Positions 1-10,997 are shown, counted from the stretch's first letter. The stretch is DNA of 64,000 nt from Candidatus Dietzia intestinipullorum (GCA_019119635.1 DWWP01000015.1:1-64000), one strand, 5' to 3'. Notes: generated by a model from the letters alone, not told the origin. Program-made: numbers and translations.

Positions 1-804
1 ATGGATCCCGTCGCGCCTGAACAGCCATCCTCGTGGCTCTCTCCCGAAGCTCGTCCGGGTACTTCCTCGGTGCTGCCATGCTCCTCATCCTCCCGTGGAT
101 TCAGAGCCTCCACCAGACCCGGGGCGATTCAGAGCGCCGTCGCGCAGCAGCTGAGCAGCAGCGAGGTCGTGAAGCTGCCCGACGGGTCCTCGGTCACCAG
201 GGCGGACCTGGCCGCATACACGATGACGCAGAAGATCAGCGAAGAGTTGAAGACGACGACTTCAGCCTCGGCTGACCTCGCCGAGGCCGTCCGTAAGCGC
301 GGCAACGTCCGTATCGACACGGACAAGCTCACCGAGCACGCTGTGAAGGTGCTTGATCAATGTCTGGCGAAGGCTGTCGAGGCTCCAGTCCAGAGGGTCG
401 AGCAGACCGTCGCGGGGCTCGAAGATCGGGTGGGCAGGCTCGGCACTGAGAAGCTCGCTGAGGTGACCGGCCGCGCCCACGAGGTGGTCAGCGCCGTCGG
501 GCGGGCCGAGCGGCGGGTCGAGCGACTCTCGGCGAGGGTCACCTGGGCGACGGTCGGTCGTATGTGCCTTGCCCTCGTCCCGTTCACCGTCGCGTTCATC
601 ATGCTCGCGGGGATGGTCGGCGGGATCACGCAGATGCTCGGCCTCGGGCCACTGCTCGGATGGGCCTGGGACTCGTTCGCCACCGCGAGCACCTGGTGGG
701 CGAAGGGACTCATCGCTCTCGCCGCCCTAGGCGGATGCGCTCTGTTCGGTTGGCTGCTCTGGTGGCTCGGGAAGAAGCTGTACGAGAGCTATCGTGGCTG
801 GTAG
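1..804 (+). CDS. Mobilization-protein-like / hypothetical membrane protein, 5' end uncertain (may extend off the window)
   Basis: ORF with coiled-coil-like middle and two hydrophobic C-terminal segments; next to ArdA and recombinase genes. The N-terminal ~45 aa look non-native, so start or frame is uncertain. Confidence 0.45.
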   Translation: MDPVAPEQPSSWLSPEARPGTSSVLPCSSSSRGFRASTRPGAIQSAVAQQLSSSEVVKLPDGSSVTRADLAAYTMTQKISEELKTTTSASADLAEAVRKRGNVRIDTDKLTEHAVKVLDQCLAKAVEAPVQRVEQTVAGLEDRVGRLGTEKLAEVTGRAHEVVSAVGRAERRVERLSARVTWATVGRMCLALVPFTVAFIMLAGMVGGITQMLGLGPLLGWAWDSFATASTWWAKGLIALAALGGCALFGWLLWWLGKKLYESYRGW

Positions 805-816
805 CCGAGAGAAAGT

Positions 817-848
817 GAGTGCCCCGTAGCCGAAGCTACGGGGCACTC
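817..848. terminator. Perfect 14-bp inverted repeat with CGAA loop, candidate bidirectional terminator
   Basis: gagtgccccgtagc-cgaa-gctacggggcactc between the + strand ORF ending at 804 and the - strand ORF ending at 902. Confidence 0.7.
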
Positions 849-901
849 TGAACTCAGTCGACTTCGGGGTCATCACCGAACAACTCGGCATCGGTGTCGT
901 A

Positions 902-1060
902 TTACCCGAGAAGGGCGCGCTGCTGGCGGATCAGTTCGACGGTTGCCTTGTGCAGGGCGAGCAGGTCATGGAGGTGAGCCTCCTCATCGCCCATCTCGGG
1001 GTTGCCGACCCACCAGCGAAACGATTCGGCGTGGCTGTAGGCGTTGGACTCAGCACTCAT
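902..1060 (-). CDS. Small hypothetical protein (52 aa) downstream of ardA
   Basis: MSAESNAYSHAESFRWWVGNPEMGDEEAHLHDLLALHKATVELIRQQRALLG; ATG at 1060, directly downstream of the ArdA ORF. Confidence 0.5.
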   Translation of the reverse strand: MSAESNAYSHAESFRWWVGNPEMGDEEAHLHDLLALHKATVELIRQQRALLG

Positions 1061-1071
1061 GATCGTTCCCT

Positions 1072-1626
1072 TCACAGGTCCCTGAAGACGTACACGGAGA
1101 TCGCGTCGGCTCGGACAACCGTGTAGTCGTGTTCGAGGTCGCGCGTCCAGGCATCCCAGTTGAAGTAACGCAGAAGCTGTTCCGGGGCGTCCTGCGGGAT
1201 GAGGCCGATCTCCTCGGCGAGGGTCTCGGCGTAGTCCCGGAAGCTGCCCCAGGTTCCGCAGAAGCGCTCTTCGAAGTCGGAAACAGACGGCAGGTCTCCA
1301 GTGCCTTCGGCGACGTAGCTGCCGGAGGCCGTCCAAGCGCACAGAGCATCGCGCTGGTGCTCGGGGACCCCGAGGAGGACACGTGCCCACTCTGCGGCTT
1401 CCGACGGGCTCATCTCGCCCGAGGTGGGGATGTTCTCGTGGTCCATCACCCACAGCTCCTCGCATCCAGGGCGCACGCGATGAGCGCCGCTGTGGACGTC
1501 AGCAAGGGTGACTTCGTCGGCGGTCTCGGCGTCGAACCATTCGCCGACGAGACGAGCGTTGTTGTAGCAGGCGAGGCAGCCGATCCAGGCTCGTGGAGTG
1601 TTGTCGGTGTTCGTTCGGGTGGTCAT
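1072..1626 (-). CDS. ArdA-like antirestriction protein
   Basis: Start at MTTRTNTDNTPRAWIGCLACYNNARLVGEWFDA..., acidic, ArdA-type 'IGCLACYNNARLVGEWFDA' N-terminus. Confidence 0.85.
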   Translation of the reverse strand: MTTRTNTDNTPRAWIGCLACYNNARLVGEWFDAETADEVTLADVHSGAHRVRPGCEELWVMDHENIPTSGEMSPSEAAEWARVLLGVPEHQRDALCAWTASGSYVAEGTGDLPSVSDFEERFCGTWGSFRDYAETLAEEIGLIPQDAPEQLLRYFNWDAWTRDLEHDYTVVRADAISVYVFRDL

Positions 1627-1763
1627 GGCGGGTCTCCTCCGTGGTTGAGGAGAGCGGCGGGCGCGACAGGCAGTCGTGCTCGGTGAATCGACGCGCTTAC
1701 GCCACGTCGCCGCTCTCAAGAGGTCTCCCGGCCACGCTCCGCGTGGCTACCCAACCAGGTGGT

Positions 1764-2855
1764 CTACCTCCAGTTGACGACGACGGACTCGGTCCTGAAC
1801 CCCTTGCGCCCGCGCGGCTGCGGGAGAAGCGTGATCGTGGCGAGGGCGTCGATGGTCTGACGACGGAGGTCAAGTGACGCTTCCCGGAATGCTGCGGCAG
1901 GGTCATCGACGCCCAGGATCGGCGACAGCGCGCCCGCACGGCTTTGCATCAGCCTTTCGGCCTCCAGCTCCTGGATACGCGCTTCTGCAGCGTCCCGTAC
2001 GCGCTTGAGGTCGCGTGCCTCAATGATCTCGGAATCGTAGTCGGCCTCGGCTCGCAGGATGCGCGCCCTCTGGTTGCTGACCGCCGAGTCGATGCCTGCT
2101 GTGTGCGGCCCGCCGTCCGCGACCTCGACCATCACCCTCGCGTCCTTGCGCGCAAGACGCTTGGCGATGACCGTGGTGACGAAGTCGTCGATGGCGGCGC
2201 CCGAGCGGACGATGTGGCCCGCGCACTTGTACCCGCGCGGCGCCCCGGTTACTTTCCTCCCGCACACCTCGCCGGTCTCCTCGTCGGCGTATCCGCACCG
2301 GTAGAGCCCGCTCCCGAGGTGCTTGCGCTTGGTCGAGCCGGATGTGTTCGTCACCCGCTCCGTGTCGTCGAGGACTTGCTGAGCCTTCCACCACGTCTCG
2401 TCGTCGACGATCGGCTCCCACTGCCCTCGGATCGGCTCTCCGGCGTCGTCTCGGAGGATCTGTGCTTTCCACATCCGGCGTCGCTTCCCGTCGGCCTGGG
2501 CGAACTTCGGCGTGTAAGTGCTCAGCGCCGCATAACGCGGGTTGCGCAGGATGCCGAGCACGGTCGAGGGAGACCACGGACCGTCCTCGACGATCGGCCT
2601 AGGTTCGAGGCCCTGCTGCTCGCGGGCGGCGGCGCGCTCGACACTCACGGTGTGCGTGTGCTTGGGCAGTGGTGTGATCCCATCAATCTCCTCGGCGCCA
2701 CTGAGAGCCCGGGCAAGGGAGCGCAGCGACTCGGGGTGCTCGACCCTCGTGAACAGATCGTAGATCGCCCTCACGGCCTCAGCCTCGTGGCGGATTACAT
2801 CGCCGTCTACGGCGTAGCCGAGCGGTCGCATGCCCTTCGGAGCGCGGCCCTGCAT
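1764..2855 (-). pseudogene. Serine recombinase C-terminal part (recombinase domain, zinc ribbon), separated from the N-terminal part by an in-frame TAG
   Basis: MQGRAPKGMRPLGYAVDG... and 'GLYRCGYADEETGEVCGRKVTG' zinc-ribbon-like segment; same frame as 2862..3320. Confidence 0.8.
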
Positions 2856-2861
2856 AGCGCG

Positions 2862-3320
2862 CTAACGCTGGGCTGCAGACTGGCGGGCACTCTTGCGTTC
2901 CATCTCGGCCCGCGCCACAGCCGCCTTGATGCGTGCATACATACGCCCACCGTCGGTGGAGAGGTCCGCGTCACCGTTGGCTGTGACGAGGGCGAGTCCG
3001 CGCAGCTCGGCGGCGTCGATCCAGTCCTCCAGCTGTCGGGGCTGTCGGGTGAGCCTGTCGAGGTCGTAGCAGATGATCGCGTCGAACCGTCCGAGCAGGT
3101 AGTCGGCGACCATGCGGTCGTAGTCCGGGCGGATCGCTGTTCGGTCGGTGGCGCTCTTGGACTGGTCCACGTAGGTCTCGATGACGTCCCAGCGCCGGAA
3201 CTGGGCGAGGTTCTCGCAGTCCTCGCGCTGGCGTTCGATGGCGAGCCCGTCCATCTCGCGGTCCTGCGAGATGCGGAGGTAGATGGCTGCCTTACGGGGC
3301 GCGGTTGACGGCATGTTCAT
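2862..3320 (-). pseudogene. Serine recombinase N-terminal resolvase catalytic domain, ends at in-frame TAG (2862-2864)
   Basis: AAIYLRISQDREMDGLAIERQREDC, 'ICYDLDRLTRQPRQLEDWI', 'AEMERKSARQ' resolvase motifs. Confidence 0.85.
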
Positions 3321-3333
3321 GCATCCAGGCTAC

Positions 3334-3364
3334 CTCCCAGACGTAAGTTGCGTACAGAACTCCA
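3334..3364. repeat. Imperfect direct repeat copy 1, candidate att-like site upstream of recombinase start
   Basis: ctcccagacgtaagttgcgtacagaactcca; 25/31 identical to 8306-8336 at fixed offset 4972. Confidence 0.55.
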
Positions 3365-3375
3365 TTGTATGCGAG

Positions 3376-6300
3376 TTAGAATATTCGCTGTTGTTGAGAA
3401 GTGCTTACCTTCCGGAGACGCGCATAGTTGAGGAGATCAGTCACGGAGGCATTCTTCTTATGCCATTCGTTCACGATGCTCTCCCCGAGCAACACGTATG
3501 CCCACTCCCGACCATCGCGTTGTTCTTCCGGCAACTCATTCACCTGCTCGCACCATGCCAACGCCGCTTTCTGCTTTCGCTGCACGTTCTCGTCACTGAG
3601 CGCCGATTGTGCTTTGGTCTCGACGACGTAGATGGTGAACGGTGTGCGGATGAGGAAGTCTGGCGAGTACTGCGCCGGCATGCCATCGGCTTTCAGGTAC
3701 GGCCGACGAAGAAAATCGTGCCGGTACTCGTGCACCTTGGCCAGGGCTTCGATGCCCGAGTCCTTGTCGGCCCAGCGGATGAAGCGTCGCTCAAGCCCTC
3801 CGCCGTGGGATGGGATCGGCAGTTTCGGATAGATGCACTTGTTGACTTCTTCGGCGGTGCTGCCACGAACCGGGATAGTGGTGACCTCAGACAGTGAGCG
3901 GTGCTGCACCTCGGCGGAAGCCACCACCTGGCTGTCCTGGAGTTCGACGAGCTTGGTGGCGAACGTTCCTGCGATGCTGTGCGCGACGTCGTCAAGCAGC
4001 AGCACGCGCCAGTTCTCTTCGCCCAGCGGGTCGAACTCTTGACCGAATAGGCGGTGACGGATGTAGCTGTCGAGCCAGCCGGTGAGCAGCGGGCGGTACG
4101 CCTGGAGAATTGGGAACTTTGCGTTCTCGTTGTACTTGCTCTGGCTTTTCGTCATCGTCCGGCCGAGCGCCTCGGTGATGCGCGTTGTCATACGCGAGAG
4201 GTAGTCGTTGTAGCCGGTGGCAGTGAGAACGCCGCCATCGACGCGGTAGTCACCGTACTGTGTACCCGTTTCGGCGTCGTGCGAGACGAACCGGTCGCCC
4301 TTGCCAACGGTCTTGATGATCAGGTCGAGCGGATACGGCGACGACGCAAGCTCGAGCGGATTGATGCTCGGCTGGCGCAATTCCTCGTCGGCATCGCGCA
4401 AGATGACAGGAATCTCGAAGTCGTACGCTTGGTAGCCAGGGCGCAGATCAACGTGCTCCAGGTCGCCGGTGGCACCGGTGCTCTCGGCGTCGTCACCGGA
4501 TTCGACCATGAGCCCGCCTCTGAGCAGTTCATCGTAGAAATCGCTGAACGCCGGGTGCTCGACGATGAACAGCACGTCGAAGTAGTTAGTCGGTTCCAGC
4601 CCCTTACTGATGCGCTCCCGAGTCTCCGCCTTAAGCTCGTCGATTGAGGGGTCGCCGCGCCACATCAGGCGCAGGCCCCGCCCAATCGTCTGCTCCAGCA
4701 GGATGGATGCCTGTGACGAGCGCAGCGGCACGATGACTGCGATATTGCTGACGTCGAATCCTTCACGGAGCATGAGCACCGAGACGATGACCTTGGGCTG
4801 CTTGTGCCGGTCGACGTCGAACAGTTTCTCACGGATCGGCTCCCAGTCCTTCGGACCAAGCTCGGCCTTGCGGCCGGAGTCGACACGCAGGATGTCGTCC
4901 TCAGAAAGTCCGGTGCTCTGGAGGTACTCGACGACGTGCGGTGTGACGTTGGTGTCCTCGCAGACCACCAGCAACTTCGGATGCTTGTCCGGATCGGCGT
5001 CGGCGAACTGTTCTTCGAGGATCTGGAGCTTCTTCAGTCCAGCCTGGAGCATGACACGCTGACCGTTCGACAGGCCGGTGACGCGCTTCTGCTCGTCGCG
5101 CTCTGCCTTGAAGTCCAGCGGTAGCGCCGCGATCTCCTTGCGCTTATCGAGCGCAAGCGACTTGACGAGTCCGGCACGCATGGCGGACTTGAGGTCAAAG
5201 TCAACAACGATGTGCGGGAAGTAAGCCTTGCCCTTCGAGCGCCCCGAGCCGACCTCGTTGTAGGGGGTTGCGGAAAAGTCGATCTGGATGAAACGGCGGC
5301 CCTTTGTCGAGGCGATCTCACTCAGGCTCTTCTGCCACTCGACGTCGGTGACCTCATCGGCCTTGCGCACCTCGTGGATGTGGTGTGCCTCGTCGTTGAA
5401 CACGACCAGGTCAGGCAGGTCTTTCAACGCTTGGAGTGGGCCGCCCCGCAGGAACCGCCGGTCCAGCACATCGAGCGCGTTCCCGGCGCTCTTGCCAGGA
5501 GTGACCGGGAAGAAACTCTCGACTGCAGCCTTCGGGTCGATTTCGGCGCCAGGCGCTTCGACCTCGTCATCGTCGAGGAAGTCGGGGTTTTCCTTGCCTG
5601 CGAGTAGATGCCAGTTTGTGATCGCGATCAGGCCCGATCCAGTAACCTTGCGACCGATCTCGGTCTTGGTGACCACAGACGACTGAAGGAACGTGAAGAC
5701 CTGCGTGCGGTAGGTGTCCGGGATAAACAGATCCTGCTGACGGTAGATGTCACTCGTGGCGAAGTCTCGCTCACCATTCTGTTCTTTGCCCTGGAACGAG
5801 TCCAGGAGCCGGTCGTACACGATGAGACCCGGCGCGACGAGCAGGAAGTTGCTGGAGAAGCGCGGATCCTGCGGGTTCGCGAGCTTGTTCAGGTACTGCC
5901 AGACCAGCAGGGCGTTCAGCACCCACGTCTTACCGGTGCCCGTGGCCATCTTCGCTGCATACTTCGGGTGGTCGTGGCGGTCGCGCGTCACCTCGCCGAG
6001 CACACCGCCCTCAAGCATCGCTTCCGGAGCGACTGACTCGAAGAGATCTCGCAGACGAGTCGTGCCGAGAACCTCGTGCGCGTAGATGATGTGGAGGATC
6101 GCGGCGCGTTGTCCAGCGTGGAAGTTCAGCTCACGGAGTTCGCAGTAGTCCTGCTGAAACCAGAAACGCAGCAGTTCGGCCGTCACCGGAGTGACCTGGT
6201 CGAGCAGCTTCGAACCGGTGCCAACGACGATGCCGGGGATCAGCGGGTCAACGGCCGCAGCGAGCCCCTTGGCAAGCGGGAAGTCAGCAAAACCACTCAC
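3376..6300 (-). CDS. Type III restriction enzyme, Res subunit (SF2 helicase + PD-(D/E)XK nuclease)
   Basis: Walker A-like 'ATGTGKTWV', '[11 protein letters not shown]', 'FSATPYN', C-terminal '[19 protein letters not shown]'. Confidence 0.88.
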   Translation of the reverse strand: MSGFADFPLAKGLAAAVDPLIPGIVVGTGSKLLDQVTPVTAELLRFWFQQDYCELRELNFHAGQRAAILHIIYAHEVLGTTRLRDLFESVAPEAMLEGGVLGEVTRDRHDHPKYAAKMATGTGKTWVLNALLVWQYLNKLANPQDPRFSSNFLLVAPGLIVYDRLLDSFQGKEQNGERDFATSDIYRQQDLFIPDTYRTQVFTFLQSSVVTKTEIGRKVTGSGLIAITNWHLLAGKENPDFLDDDEVEAPGAEIDPKAAVESFFPVTPGKSAGNALDVLDRRFLRGGPLQALKDLPDLVVFNDEAHHIHEVRKADEVTDVEWQKSLSEIASTKGRRFIQIDFSATPYNEVGSGRSKGKAYFPHIVVDFDLKSAMRAGLVKSLALDKRKEIAALPLDFKAERDEQKRVTGLSNGQRVMLQAGLKKLQILEEQFADADPDKHPKLLVVCEDTNVTPHVVEYLQSTGLSEDDILRVDSGRKAELGPKDWEPIREKLFDVDRHKQPKVIVSVLMLREGFDVSNIAVIVPLRSSQASILLEQTIGRGLRLMWRGDPSIDELKAETRERISKGLEPTNYFDVLFIVEHPAFSDFYDELLRGGLMVESGDDAESTGATGDLEHVDLRPGYQAYDFEIPVILRDADEELRQPSINPLELASSPYPLDLIIKTVGKGDRFVSHDAETGTQYGDYRVDGGVLTATGYNDYLSRMTTRITEALGRTMTKSQSKYNENAKFPILQAYRPLLTGWLDSYIRHRLFGQEFDPLGEENWRVLLLDDVAHSIAGTFATKLVELQDSQVVASAEVQHRSLSEVTTIPVRGSTAEEVNKCIYPKLPIPSHGGGLERRFIRWADKDSGIEALAKVHEYRHDFLRRPYLKADGMPAQYSPDFLIRTPFTIYVVETKAQSALSDENVQRKQKAALAWCEQVNELPEEQRDGREWAYVLLGESIVNEWHKKNASVTDLLNYARLRKVSTSQQQRIF

Positions 6301-8264
6301 GGCTGCACCTCCACACCCGAGATGACGACTTCAGACTCGAAACCGAACACGTCAACCGCACGAACACAGACTGTGCGCGGACCATCTGCCTGGGGCAGAT
6401 CGAGTACTGCGGTCGTGACGACCCGCAGCTCATCGCCGTCATTTTCGGTGTTGCCCCGATAGTCCTGCCACACCGAGCGGAACACCTCGCCGTCGTAGTC
6501 GGGGTCGACCGCCCAGTACTCAATGAGCGCCAGCGGCTCGGAGTTCATCACATCCTGGAGCTTTGCTCGGTTTGCCTGATCGAGGTTGATCGCTTCTGGT
6601 GACAGCAGTACGTAATTCTGCAGGCTGACCGCCAAGGACTCGCGCTCACCGTCTGTGGTGCGCGCAACGACCTCGGCCTGTAGATATTGCAGGCTCGAGA
6701 AGCGCACATCAGAAGCGAGCCTGTCCGCCCCCTTCTTCTTCAAACGATCGAGCAGATCCGGCGGGATAACCAGCACCTCGAGGTTCGGATCATTGAGATC
6801 GTTGATGTCCTGACCGATGCCAGCAGAGAAGTTCCAGCCGAGCACCACTACTTTGTCGAAGCCGCCCATCTTGACGTCGCGGTACCCCTGTGCGCGTTTC
6901 AACGTGGAAATAGTGGTGAGACGCGATGGGCTGTCCGCATAAACGAGAATGCGCGTGCCGGGCAACCTGCCAAGGCTGCCGTTCACGTTCTCCTCGGGCG
7001 GCAGGGGAAGCGCACCGAAGAGGTCGAGCACGACCTTCGCAAGATCTCCGACACGGAACGAGCGCCCAAGCGTCGAACGTGCTTGCTCCATCTGGTAATC
7101 GCCGATGGCCTGGTAGAGGAACGGCTTCGCGTCCTGGTCGATGAGGCGCTTACGGGTGACCATCACTGCAGGTTTCCCCAGATCGGACACGATCCAGCGG
7201 CGACCACGCTTCTCTGCAGCTGCCGCAGTTGTCCCAGAGCCAGCGAAAAAATCAGCGACGAGCCCCCCTTCGGGACAGGATGCATCGATGATCCGTTCAA
7301 GGAGCTTCTCGGGCTTTTGCGTCGCGTAGTCCGTTCTCTCGTGCGCCTGAGAGTGGAGGAACTGAATGTCCGTCCAGACGTCGGGAGCAACTGTCTTAGA
7401 GCGATCGATGTATACGATTCGCCCGTACTTACTCGTGTCGAGTTTCCCAGCCGCTACCAGCGCATTGACCTTATCGCGATCATAGACGAGCAGCTGACGA
7501 ATCTTTCCGGCGGACGAGTTGACGACGTTGACGTTGTATCCCTTATCCAGCACCGCCTGTTGACTATCGGTCGCATCGACTTCAACGGGAGCAAAAGTAT
7601 ACCGGTCAGATTTCGTGTAAAAGAAGAGCGTGTCGTGCATGTTCTGATATCGACTGCTTCCAGCCGTCCAACGCCTGTAATGCCATACCACTTCGTTTCG
7701 AAAGTGTTCCTTACCGAACACCTCATCCATCACAAGCTTGACGTAGTGTCCGACGTGCCAATCAAGATGAACATAAATAGATCCGGTCTCTGACAAGAGC
7801 TCTCGCATGAGAATCAATCGAGGCACGATCATCGCTAAGTAAGAGGCAGTACCGTCCGCCCACGTGTCCGAGTACGCGAACTGCTCCAGCACGGTCGGCT
7901 TCTGGTCGATCGTTGTGCCCGGCAACGTGATTTTCGTCCGGTAGTCGGCCTTGGAGTCGAACGGCGGGTCGATGTAGATCAGATCGATCTTGCCGCGCAG
8001 GCTTGGCGCTTCCTCGTCGCCTGCGAGCAGCGCGGCCATCGCGAGGAGGTTGTCGCCATAGATCAGACGGTTGGGCATCTCAGACGCGTCGGCACCGTCG
8101 TTACCCCAAAAGTTAAAGCCACCGCGATCCTTCGATGGGATCACGAGCTCACGTGTCTGCAGACTGACACGGTTTCGCCCCTCCAGTTGCTCCAGGATCT
8201 GTACCGCTTGACGCTTACCTGCGGCGACGATGCCGGGAAGCTGCTCCAGTAGGGACTTACTCAT
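6297..8264 (-). CDS. Type III-like site-specific DNA methyltransferase (Mod)
   Basis: '[17 protein letters not shown]' (DPPF) and '[21 protein letters not shown]'; 4-nt overlap with res; SD-like GAGGAGGG upstream of ATG. Confidence 0.88.
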   Translation of the reverse strand: MSKSLLEQLPGIVAAGKRQAVQILEQLEGRNRVSLQTRELVIPSKDRGGFNFWGNDGADASEMPNRLIYGDNLLAMAALLAGDEEAPSLRGKIDLIYIDPPFDSKADYRTKITLPGTTIDQKPTVLEQFAYSDTWADGTASYLAMIVPRLILMRELLSETGSIYVHLDWHVGHYVKLVMDEVFGKEHFRNEVVWHYRRWTAGSSRYQNMHDTLFFYTKSDRYTFAPVEVDATDSQQAVLDKGYNVNVVNSSAGKIRQLLVYDRDKVNALVAAGKLDTSKYGRIVYIDRSKTVAPDVWTDIQFLHSQAHERTDYATQKPEKLLERIIDASCPEGGLVADFFAGSGTTAAAAEKRGRRWIVSDLGKPAVMVTRKRLIDQDAKPFLYQAIGDYQMEQARSTLGRSFRVGDLAKVVLDLFGALPLPPEENVNGSLGRLPGTRILVYADSPSRLTTISTLKRAQGYRDVKMGGFDKVVVLGWNFSAGIGQDINDLNDPNLEVLVIPPDLLDRLKKKGADRLASDVRFSSLQYLQAEVVARTTDGERESLAVSLQNYVLLSPEAINLDQANRAKLQDVMNSEPLALIEYWAVDPDYDGEVFRSVWQDYRGNTENDGDELRVVTTAVLDLPQADGPRTVCVRAVDVFGFESEVVISGVEVQP

Positions 8265-8295
8265 GTCCAGCCCTCCTCAGTGAAGTTGATGATAA

Positions 8296-9393
8296 TCACT
8301 TCTTACTCCCAGGCGTTAGTCCCGTCCGGAACTCCACCACGTCGCCGTCGACCATCACGTAGTCCTTACCCTCCATGCGCACCTTGCCCGCGGCCTTGGC
8401 CGCGGCCATCGAGCCCGCGGCGTCGAGCTCGGAGAACGACACGATCTCGGCCTTGATGAAGCCCTTCTCGAAGTCGGTGTGGATCACGCCAGCGGCCTTG
8501 GGGGCGGTGTCGCCCTTGCGGATGGTCCAGGCGCGGGCCTCCTTGGGCCCGGCGGTGAGGTAGGTCTGCAGTCCGAGAGTGTGGAACCCGGCGCGGGCCA
8601 GCCCCGACAGCCCGGGCTCGGTCTGGCCGATGGACTCGAGCAGTTCCATCGCGTCGTCGTCGTCCAGCTCCTGGAGCTCGGCCTCCACCTTGGCGTCCAG
8701 GAACACGGCGTCGGCGGGCGCCACCGCGGCGCTGAGCTCGGCCTTGCGCTCCTCACTGGTGAGGACGGCCTCGTCGGCGTTGAACACGTACAGGAACGGC
8801 TTGGCGGTCATCAGGTGCAGGTCACGGATCAGTCCGCGGTCGATCTCGTCCTGGGCCTGGAACAGCGTGCGCCCGTCCTCCAGGACCGCCTGCGCCTTGC
8901 GGATCTCATCGAGAACCGGCACCAGCGACTTGTCCTTGCGGGAGTCCTTCTCCATCCGCGGGACGGCCTTCTCGACGGTCTCCAGGTCCGCGAGGATCAG
9001 TTCGGTGGCGATCACCTCGATGTCCGCCATCGGGTCCACCTTGCCGTCGACGTGGATGACGTCCGGGTCGTCGAACACCCGCACCACCTGACAGATGGCG
9101 TCGGCCTCGCGGATGTTGGCGAGGAACTTGTTGCCCATCCCCTCACCGGTGCTCGCACCCTTGACGATGCCGGCGATGTCCACGAACGACACGGCGGCGG
9201 GCAGGATCCGCTCGGAGCCGAAGATCTCGGCGAGTCGGCTCAGCCGCGGGTCGGGGAGGTCGACTACACCGACGTTCGGCTCGATGGTGGCGAACGGATA
9301 GTTCGCCGCGAGGGCGTCGTTGTTCGTCAGGGCATTGATCAGGGTCGACTTGCCGACGTTGGGCAGTCCGACGATTCCGAGGGTGAGGCTCAC
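8296..9393 (-). CDS. ychF: Redox-regulated ATPase YchF with altered C-terminus
   Basis: GTG start giving [47 protein letters not shown]-type C-terminus ends [14 protein letters not shown]. Confidence 0.95.
   Translation of the reverse strand: MSLTLGIVGLPNVGKSTLINALTNNDALAANYPFATIEPNVGVVDLPDPRLSRLAEIFGSERILPAAVSFVDIAGIVKGASTGEGMGNKFLANIREADAICQVVRVFDDPDVIHVDGKVDPMADIEVIATELILADLETVEKAVPRMEKDSRKDKSLVPVLDEIRKAQAVLEDGRTLFQAQDEIDRGLIRDLHLMTAKPFLYVFNADEAVLTSEERKAELSAAVAPADAVFLDAKVEAELQELDDDDAMELLESIGQTEPGLSGLARAGFHTLGLQTYLTAGPKEARAWTIRKGDTAPKAAGVIHTDFEKGFIKAEIVSFSELDAAGSMAAAKAAGKVRMEGKDYVMVDGDVVEFRTGLTPGSKK
8306..8336. repeat. Imperfect direct repeat copy 2, overlapping the ychF 3' end
   Basis: ctcccaggcgttagtcccgtccggaactcca; 25/31 identical to 3334-3364. 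Confidence 0.55.
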
Positions 9394-9489
9394 GGTCGGC
9401 CAGTGTACGGATCCCACACCGCCCGCTCACCCCGGCCACCGGCCCGCGATACAACGCACCACCGGGGAACCTCTGTCATCATTGGCGAC

Positions 9490-10992
9490 ATGAGCGACGA
9501 CGCGCGTCCCCAGACCTCGACGGAGACCGACGAACCCTATGTGGACCGGTCAGTCCTTCTCGGGATCGGTGGCCGGTGGATCACCGATTGGGCGCTGCGC
9601 CTGGCGATCATCCTCGTCGCCGGATGGCTCCTCTCCCGGATCGGTGGCGCCCTGTGGGTCGGCATCCTCCCGATCCTGCTGGCCCTGATCATCTCGACCG
9701 TGCTGTGGCCCCCCACCGGCTGGATGACACGGCACAAGGTCCCGGCCTCCCTCGCGGCGCTCGTCTCGGTCGTCGGCTCGCTGGGCGTGGTGGCCGGCAT
9801 CATCGCCCTCATCGCGCCCTCGATCGTCGAACAGAGCGTGCAGCTGGCAGATCAGACCTCGGAGGCGATCAGCAAGGTCCAGGACTGGCTGCGCGGTCCG
9901 CCGCTCAACATCCGCGACGAGCAGCTCGACAACGTGCTCAACCAGCTCAGTTCGACCCTCCAGGACCGGGGCGACCAGATCGCCACCGGGGTGTTCACCG
10001 GCGTGAGCGCGGTCGGCTCCTTTGTCGTCACGCTGGTCCTGGTCCTGGTCCTCACGTTCTTCTTCATCAAGGACGGCCCCAAGTTTCTGCCGTTCGTGCG
10101 CCGGATCGCCGGCCGCAATGCGGGCCGGCATCTCACGGAGGTCCTCACCCGCAGCTGGAACACGCTCGGCGGCTTCGTCCGCACGCAGGCGATCGTGTCG
10201 TTTGTCGACGCCTTCTTCATCGGTCTCGCCCTGGTGATCCTCGGCGTACCGCTGGCCTGGGCGCTCGCGGTGATCACGTTCCTCGCCGGCTTCATCCCGA
10301 TCGTCGGTGCGATCACCGCCGGGGCCCTGGCCGTGCTCATCGCCCTCGTGGCCAACGGGCTGACCACGGCCATCATCGTGCTGGTCGTGATCATCGCGGT
10401 GCAGCAGCTCGAGAGCAACATCCTCCAGCCCCTCCTGCAGTCCCGGGCGATGAACCTGCACCCGGTGGTCGTCCTACTGGGCGTGGCCGCCGGCGGCACC
10501 CTGTTCAACATCATCGGCGCGCTCCTCGCGGTCCCGGTGCTCGCGGTGGCGGCGGTGATCCTGCGATACATCGGCGAGCAGATCGATCTGCGCACCGGCG
10601 ACGTCACGGCCTCCGACCTCGCCTCCGCCACCGACGAGGGGCGTCTCACGGCCTGGCTCGGCGAGATGTCCAGCTCCCGGTTCGCGCCGCTGCGCAAGAG
10701 CAGCAACGCCATCATGGCCGGGCTGATGGACGCCAAGCCGGGCGACCCTCCCGTCAGCGGCGCGACCACGCCGGCGCCGGGCGGGGAGGTCAGCGACACC
10801 CAGCTCGCCGGGGTCGGTGACGACGACGAGTCCACCACCGTGGCGACCGAGGCGACCGCGGGGCGCGCAGTTCAGGCGCCCTCCGACCCCGAGCCCGGTG
10901 GCGAGGAGGACGGCCCGTCCGAGCCCGACGCTCACGCGACGCACCCGCTGCGCCGCTTCGGCCGATTCCTCGCCCGCCGCATGGACGGTTAG
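9490..10992 (+). CDS. AI-2E family transporter
   Basis: Multi-TM protein from MSDDARPQTSTETDEPYVDRSVLLGIGGRW; 'LESNILQPLLQSRAMNLHPVVVLLGVAAGGTLFNIIGALLAVPV' AI-2E signature. Confidence 0.9.
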   Translation: MSDDARPQTSTETDEPYVDRSVLLGIGGRWITDWALRLAIILVAGWLLSRIGGALWVGILPILLALIISTVLWPPTGWMTRHKVPASLAALVSVVGSLGVVAGIIALIAPSIVEQSVQLADQTSEAISKVQDWLRGPPLNIRDEQLDNVLNQLSSTLQDRGDQIATGVFTGVSAVGSFVVTLVLVLVLTFFFIKDGPKFLPFVRRIAGRNAGRHLTEVLTRSWNTLGGFVRTQAIVSFVDAFFIGLALVILGVPLAWALAVITFLAGFIPIVGAITAGALAVLIALVANGLTTAIIVLVVIIAVQQLESNILQPLLQSRAMNLHPVVVLLGVAAGGTLFNIIGALLAVPVLAVAAVILRYIGEQIDLRTGDVTASDLASATDEGRLTAWLGEMSSSRFAPLRKSSNAIMAGLMDAKPGDPPVSGATTPAPGGEVSDTQLAGVGDDDESTTVATEATAGRAVQAPSDPEPGGEEDGPSEPDAHATHPLRRFGRFLARRMDG

Positions 10993-10997
10993 AGTCT

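Noticed and set aside
1944-3308. 454-aa + strand ORF
   Set aside because: Antisense to the serine recombinase frame; GC-rich shadow ORF without family features.
8479-9489. Upstream part of the 8479..10992 + ORF
   Set aside because: Antisense to ychF; the AI-2E transporter starts at ATG 9490.
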